Shown: positions 61,900-64,000 of the stretch, one piece after another
Numbering within the stretch: the stretch's first letter is position 1
How the letters are laid out: each line of letters begins with the position of its first letter
DNA from: Winogradskya consettensis
GTDB lineage: Bacteria; Actinomycetota; Actinomycetes; Mycobacteriales; Micromonosporaceae
DNA length: 64,000 nucleotides
Assembly (NCBI RefSeq): GCF_018332715.1
Contig: NZ_BOQP01000027.1
Location: 62,001-126,000 of the forward strand
Direction of reading: 5' to 3'
The notes under the pieces: model-generated
Database searches by the model: none
Seen by the model: only the letters and a program-made list of their open reading frames with translations
Told to the model about the DNA's origin: nothing
Program-made: the position numbers and the translations under genes

Positions 61900-62361
61900 A
61901 TGTCGTATGTCGTGGATTTTGTCACCGTGTCGACCGTGGGGCTGGAGTCGTCGCCGGTGGCGGACGCGCTCGCCGGGCTGCGGGCGAACGAGGCTCGTTA
62001 CTTCAAGAACAAGTACGGCCACGTGTTCACGGTCGAACCGGCCGAGGACGCCGTGCCGACCGTCGAGTGGGTGACTTCCATCCTCGAGCAGGAGCGCGAC
62101 ATCGAGATCTCGTCGCGGCCGCTGGAGGCGACCGGGTTCGAGGTCGAGAATATCCGGATGGCGTACGTCTTCTACGAGAGCGGCCTGTCGATCAACGTGA
62201 TGTACGGCCTCGACGACGGCGGGAAGCGGGCTGTCGGGTTCAAGCTGTCCGACGGGATGGACGTCCCGTCGGAGCTTGCGTCGTTCAAGTTCGCCCGGCA
62301 GAAGTCGAAACTGGCCGGGACCATCCGCGGTTCCTACTTCGTCATCAAGAACGAGCACTGA
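61900..62361 (+). CDS. Hypothetical protein (153 aa)
   Basis: Not recognised. An acidic/mixed 153-residue protein: MSYVVDFVTVSTVGLESSPV, EARYFKNKYGHVFTVEPAED, NIRMAYVFYESGLSINVMYGL. No signal or membrane segment. The ATG at 61900 has GGGGGAG at 6 nt; a GTG at 61882, also with a ribosome site, would add six residues. It overlaps the following convergent gene by 17 bp. Confidence 0.65.
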   Translation: MSYVVDFVTVSTVGLESSPVADALAGLRANEARYFKNKYGHVFTVEPAEDAVPTVEWVTSILEQERDIEISSRPLEATGFEVENIRMAYVFYESGLSINVMYGLDDGGKRAVGFKLSDGMDVPSELASFKFARQKSKLAGTIRGSYFVIKNEH

Positions 62362-62755
62362 CAGGTAGCCGCGCCCAGACGACTTTGCCCTCCGGGCAGG
62401 TGCGGACACCCCACTGCTGGGAGATCGCATCGACCAGCCGCAGTCCTCGACCGCCGGCCCGGAGCGGGCCGGGGTGTGGGGTGAGCGGGACGGTGGTGCT
62501 GCTGTCGCCCACCTCGACCAGGACGGTTCCGGGCTGGATGCTGACGATGAGCTCGCCGTGGCTGCGGGTGTGCTGACTGACGTTCTGGACCAGCTCGCTG
62601 ATGACGATCATGACGTCGTCGATCCACTCCGCGTCGGGTTCCTGACCTGCGGCGGGTTGCAGAGCGCTCCGGGCACTGTGCCGCAACGGCAGCGCGGGCG
62701 CGCCGTGACGGAACTGGTGCCGCAGAAGTTCCACCGTGTTGCCACCCTCCCGCAT
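62345..62755 (-). CDS. RsbW-like ATP-binding (anti-sigma/serine kinase type) protein
   Basis: A 136-residue HATPase-fold protein. Motifs are the N box DDVMIVISELVQNVSQHT, the G1-like EVGDSSTT (usual D-x-G-x-G partly kept) and a G2-like GGRGLRLVDAISQQWGV with the typical final Trp. Actinobacterial genomes carry many such stand-alone proteins, acting on anti-anti-sigma partners. The ATG at 62755 or a GTG at 62734 could start. No partner STAS gene is adjacent. Confidence 0.82.
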   Translation of the reverse strand: MREGGNTVELLRHQFRHGAPALPLRHSARSALQPAAGQEPDAEWIDDVMIVISELVQNVSQHTRSHGELIVSIQPGTVLVEVGDSSTTVPLTPHPGPLRAGGRGLRLVDAISQQWGVRTCPEGKVVWARLPVSARS

Positions 62756-62824
62756 GCCGGTCTGACTTCCCCCGGGCGTGGCCGCTAAACAGGCGCTCGG
62801 TCGGCGGCGGGTCAGATCATCGAT

Positions 62825-62830
62825 TAGCCT
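62825..62830 (+). promoter_or_regulatory. -10 element for a leaderless membrane-protein gene
   Basis: TAGCCT lies 6 nt before the GTG at 62837, without a ribosome site. Confidence 0.48.
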
Positions 62831-62836
62831 GGATGC

Positions 62837-63409
62837 GTGGATGCCAAGACGGTGATCACCGTCGTCACCATCGCGATCTCCCTCATCTCGCTGACCGTTT
62901 CCGGTCTCATGGCTTTCCGGCAGATAAGAACGGCAGTCGACGGGTACGCCCTCCCCGTGGTCCTCGGCGTCTTCAGCCAATTCCGGACGCAGGAGTTCTT
63001 CGACGCCCAGCAGTTCCTGTTCGACGACCTGAACCGGGACTTCGACCAGGACACGCCGTACTCCGATCTCCCGCTGGCGGCGCGGTCGCACATCCGGATG
63101 GTGGCCGGCCTCTACGACGACTTGGGCAAACTGGTCGCCCACGGGATCGTCCGGGAAGAGCTGGTCATCGGCTCCAACGGCATCCAGGCCCGGCGGATCT
63201 GGGAGGCGGTCGAACCCTTCGTGCTGGCCGAACGTCGCAAACGCAGCGGCAACCTGTGGATCTACCTCGAGGATCTGGCCTTCCGCGCCACCCGCACACC
63301 ACCCCAGGTCATCCACGCGAAGCTGGGCCTGCACCGCTACACCATCACAACCGGCCGAGTCCTCCCGCGGCCGAGACGCAAGCCCCCCGCACCCTCCGAC
63401 GGTGGATGA
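62837..63409 (+). CDS. Membrane-anchored DUF4760-like protein
   Basis: A 190-residue protein with one N-terminal transmembrane helix (about residues 5-26; VITVVTIAISLISLTVSGLM) and a cytosolic helical part (FSQFRTQEFFDAQQFLFDDL, HIRMVAGLYDDLGKLVAHGI, then VEPFVLAERRK). This layout is common to DUF4760 proteins of unknown role. It ends with a basic, Pro-rich tail. Confidence 0.68.
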   Translation: MDAKTVITVVTIAISLISLTVSGLMAFRQIRTAVDGYALPVVLGVFSQFRTQEFFDAQQFLFDDLNRDFDQDTPYSDLPLAARSHIRMVAGLYDDLGKLVAHGIVREELVIGSNGIQARRIWEAVEPFVLAERRKRSGNLWIYLEDLAFRATRTPPQVIHAKLGLHRYTITTGRVLPRPRRKPPAPSDGG

Positions 63410-63446
63410 CCTCGACGCCGCGGACCGTAGACGTGCTGCCGCGCCG

Positions 63447-64000
63447 TCATGCCGGCCGGTGCTCCAGGTTGGCCAGACTCACGATCAGAAGCGGGATGGG
63501 CACTGCGGCAGTCCACCAGGAGTCGATCGCCGCCGGCCCGGCTGCCGCTGGTAGGAGCCAGGGCGAGTGGTCTCCGGACAGGAACAGCGATGCAGCGACG
63601 AGGGTGCCCTGTGCTGCGGGGCCGGCCAGGGCGCCGGTCAGCGAGTTGGCTCTTCGCGCTGCCACGGCGGCGCCGGCCACACCGGTCAGCCCGCACACGG
63701 AAGCCTCGGCGGCCAGATCCGCGAACGGCAGGCCGTCCGCGGGGAGACTGCAGGCGGCCAGCGAGAACAACACCAGCCACACCGCGATCACTGGTGTGAG
63801 GGCGACGACGGTTCTCAGCCACTGCCGCAGCCAGCGAGGTGTCGGTGTCGCCGCCACGGGCGCGAACGGCTCGATGAGCGCGAAGGACGCTCCCGCACCG
63901 AGGAGGAACGCGGCAATACGCAACGCCCACACCTGGCTTGCCGGCGCCGCCGCTCCGGCGACGGCGGGAAGGCAGGCCAGCAGTGACAATGCGACGGCTG
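63447..64000 (-). CDS. Membrane protein, partial (5' end outside the window)
   Basis: A hydrophobic protein with about five to six predicted helices (WALRIAAFLLGAGASFALIE, TVVALTPVIAVWLVLFSL, then PWLLPAAAGPAAIDSWWTAAVPI). No family is recognised; it could be a small permease or an ABC-type membrane subunit. The frame is open to the end of the window with no ATG or GTG (only a TTG at 63989), so the start is probably beyond base 64000. Confidence 0.6.
   Translation of the reverse strand, partial: AVALSLLACLPAVAGAAAPASQVWALRIAAFLLGAGASFALIEPFAPVAATPTPRWLRQWLRTVVALTPVIAVWLVLFSLAACSLPADGLPFADLAAEASVCGLTGVAGAAVAARRANSLTGALAGPAAQGTLVAASLFLSGDHSPWLLPAAAGPAAIDSWWTAAVPIPLLIVSLANLEHRPA

Overview
The window looks like chromosomal DNA from a filamentous actinobacterium, most likely a member of the Micromonosporaceae (Actinoplanes-like). 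The evidence is the very high GC content with strong GC3 bias, the many secreted glycoside hydrolases joined by Thr/Pro/Ser linkers to CBM2 or ricin-type (CBM13) modules, multiple ABC/ECF/MmyB-type regulators, and the frequent GTG starts. The genus is inferred; no rRNA or tRNA gene was seen.

Bases 1-25244 form a plant cell-wall (arabino)xylan and galactoside degradation island. On the minus strand lie a CBM2-GH30 xylanase, a CBM2-GH43 xylosidase/arabinofuranosidase and a GH10-CBM2 xylanase. They are followed by an AT-richer regulatory gap with a LacI/CebR-like operator. On the plus strand come a membrane-anchored ECF sigma factor with an external AbfB-like sugar-binding domain and an ABC exporter-type operon of two ATPases and two large FtsX-like permeases. 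After a second CebR-like operator there is a run of secreted enzymes: SGNH esterase-CBM13, GH27 alpha-galactosidase-CBM13, CE1 esterase-CBM2, CBM2-GH62 arabinofuranosidase and feruloyl esterase-like CE1-CBM2. A three-gene sugar ABC importer follows (lipoprotein plus two permeases, with no ATPase of its own). Extracellular enzymes would release xylo- and arabino-oligosaccharides and feruloyl/acetyl groups, and the importer would take up the products. The shared operator motif suggests common repression; the repressor is not in this window.

Bases 25277-47800 are a mosaic of small, mostly monocistronic regulator/enzyme units: ArsR-like regulator/MFS, DUF1996/PRC-barrel, a MazG-like protein, a WYL regulator/aldo-keto reductase pair, SnoaL-like proteins, a LuxR regulator, two MmyB-like XRE regulators flanking an aldo-keto reductase, an AlkD-like HEAT protein, LtrA, ChaB, DUF389, an SGNH-ricin protein, a hydroxyacid dehydrogenase, MerR/SDR and GNAT. 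Gene decay is visible: a permease truncated by an IS605-type OrfB fragment, a frameshifted DNA-ligase-like fragment, and a phospholipase D-like gene with a frameshift.

Bases 47845-64000 hold an acyltransferase, a two-component system whose kinase carries a (Gly-Asp)12 run, a GAF-EAL protein, a DUF305 protein beside a copper amine oxidase split over two genes, several tandem-repeat tracts, a poorly explained structured intergenic region (57.0-57.6 kb), a GNAT/PEP-mutase-like/AhpD-like operon divergent from a MocR/PdxR regulator, and several uncharacterised small proteins.

A recurrent feature is a TANNNT -10 hexamer placed 6-8 nt before the start codon with no Shine-Dalgarno sequence, seen at about ten genes. 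This indicates many leaderless transcripts.
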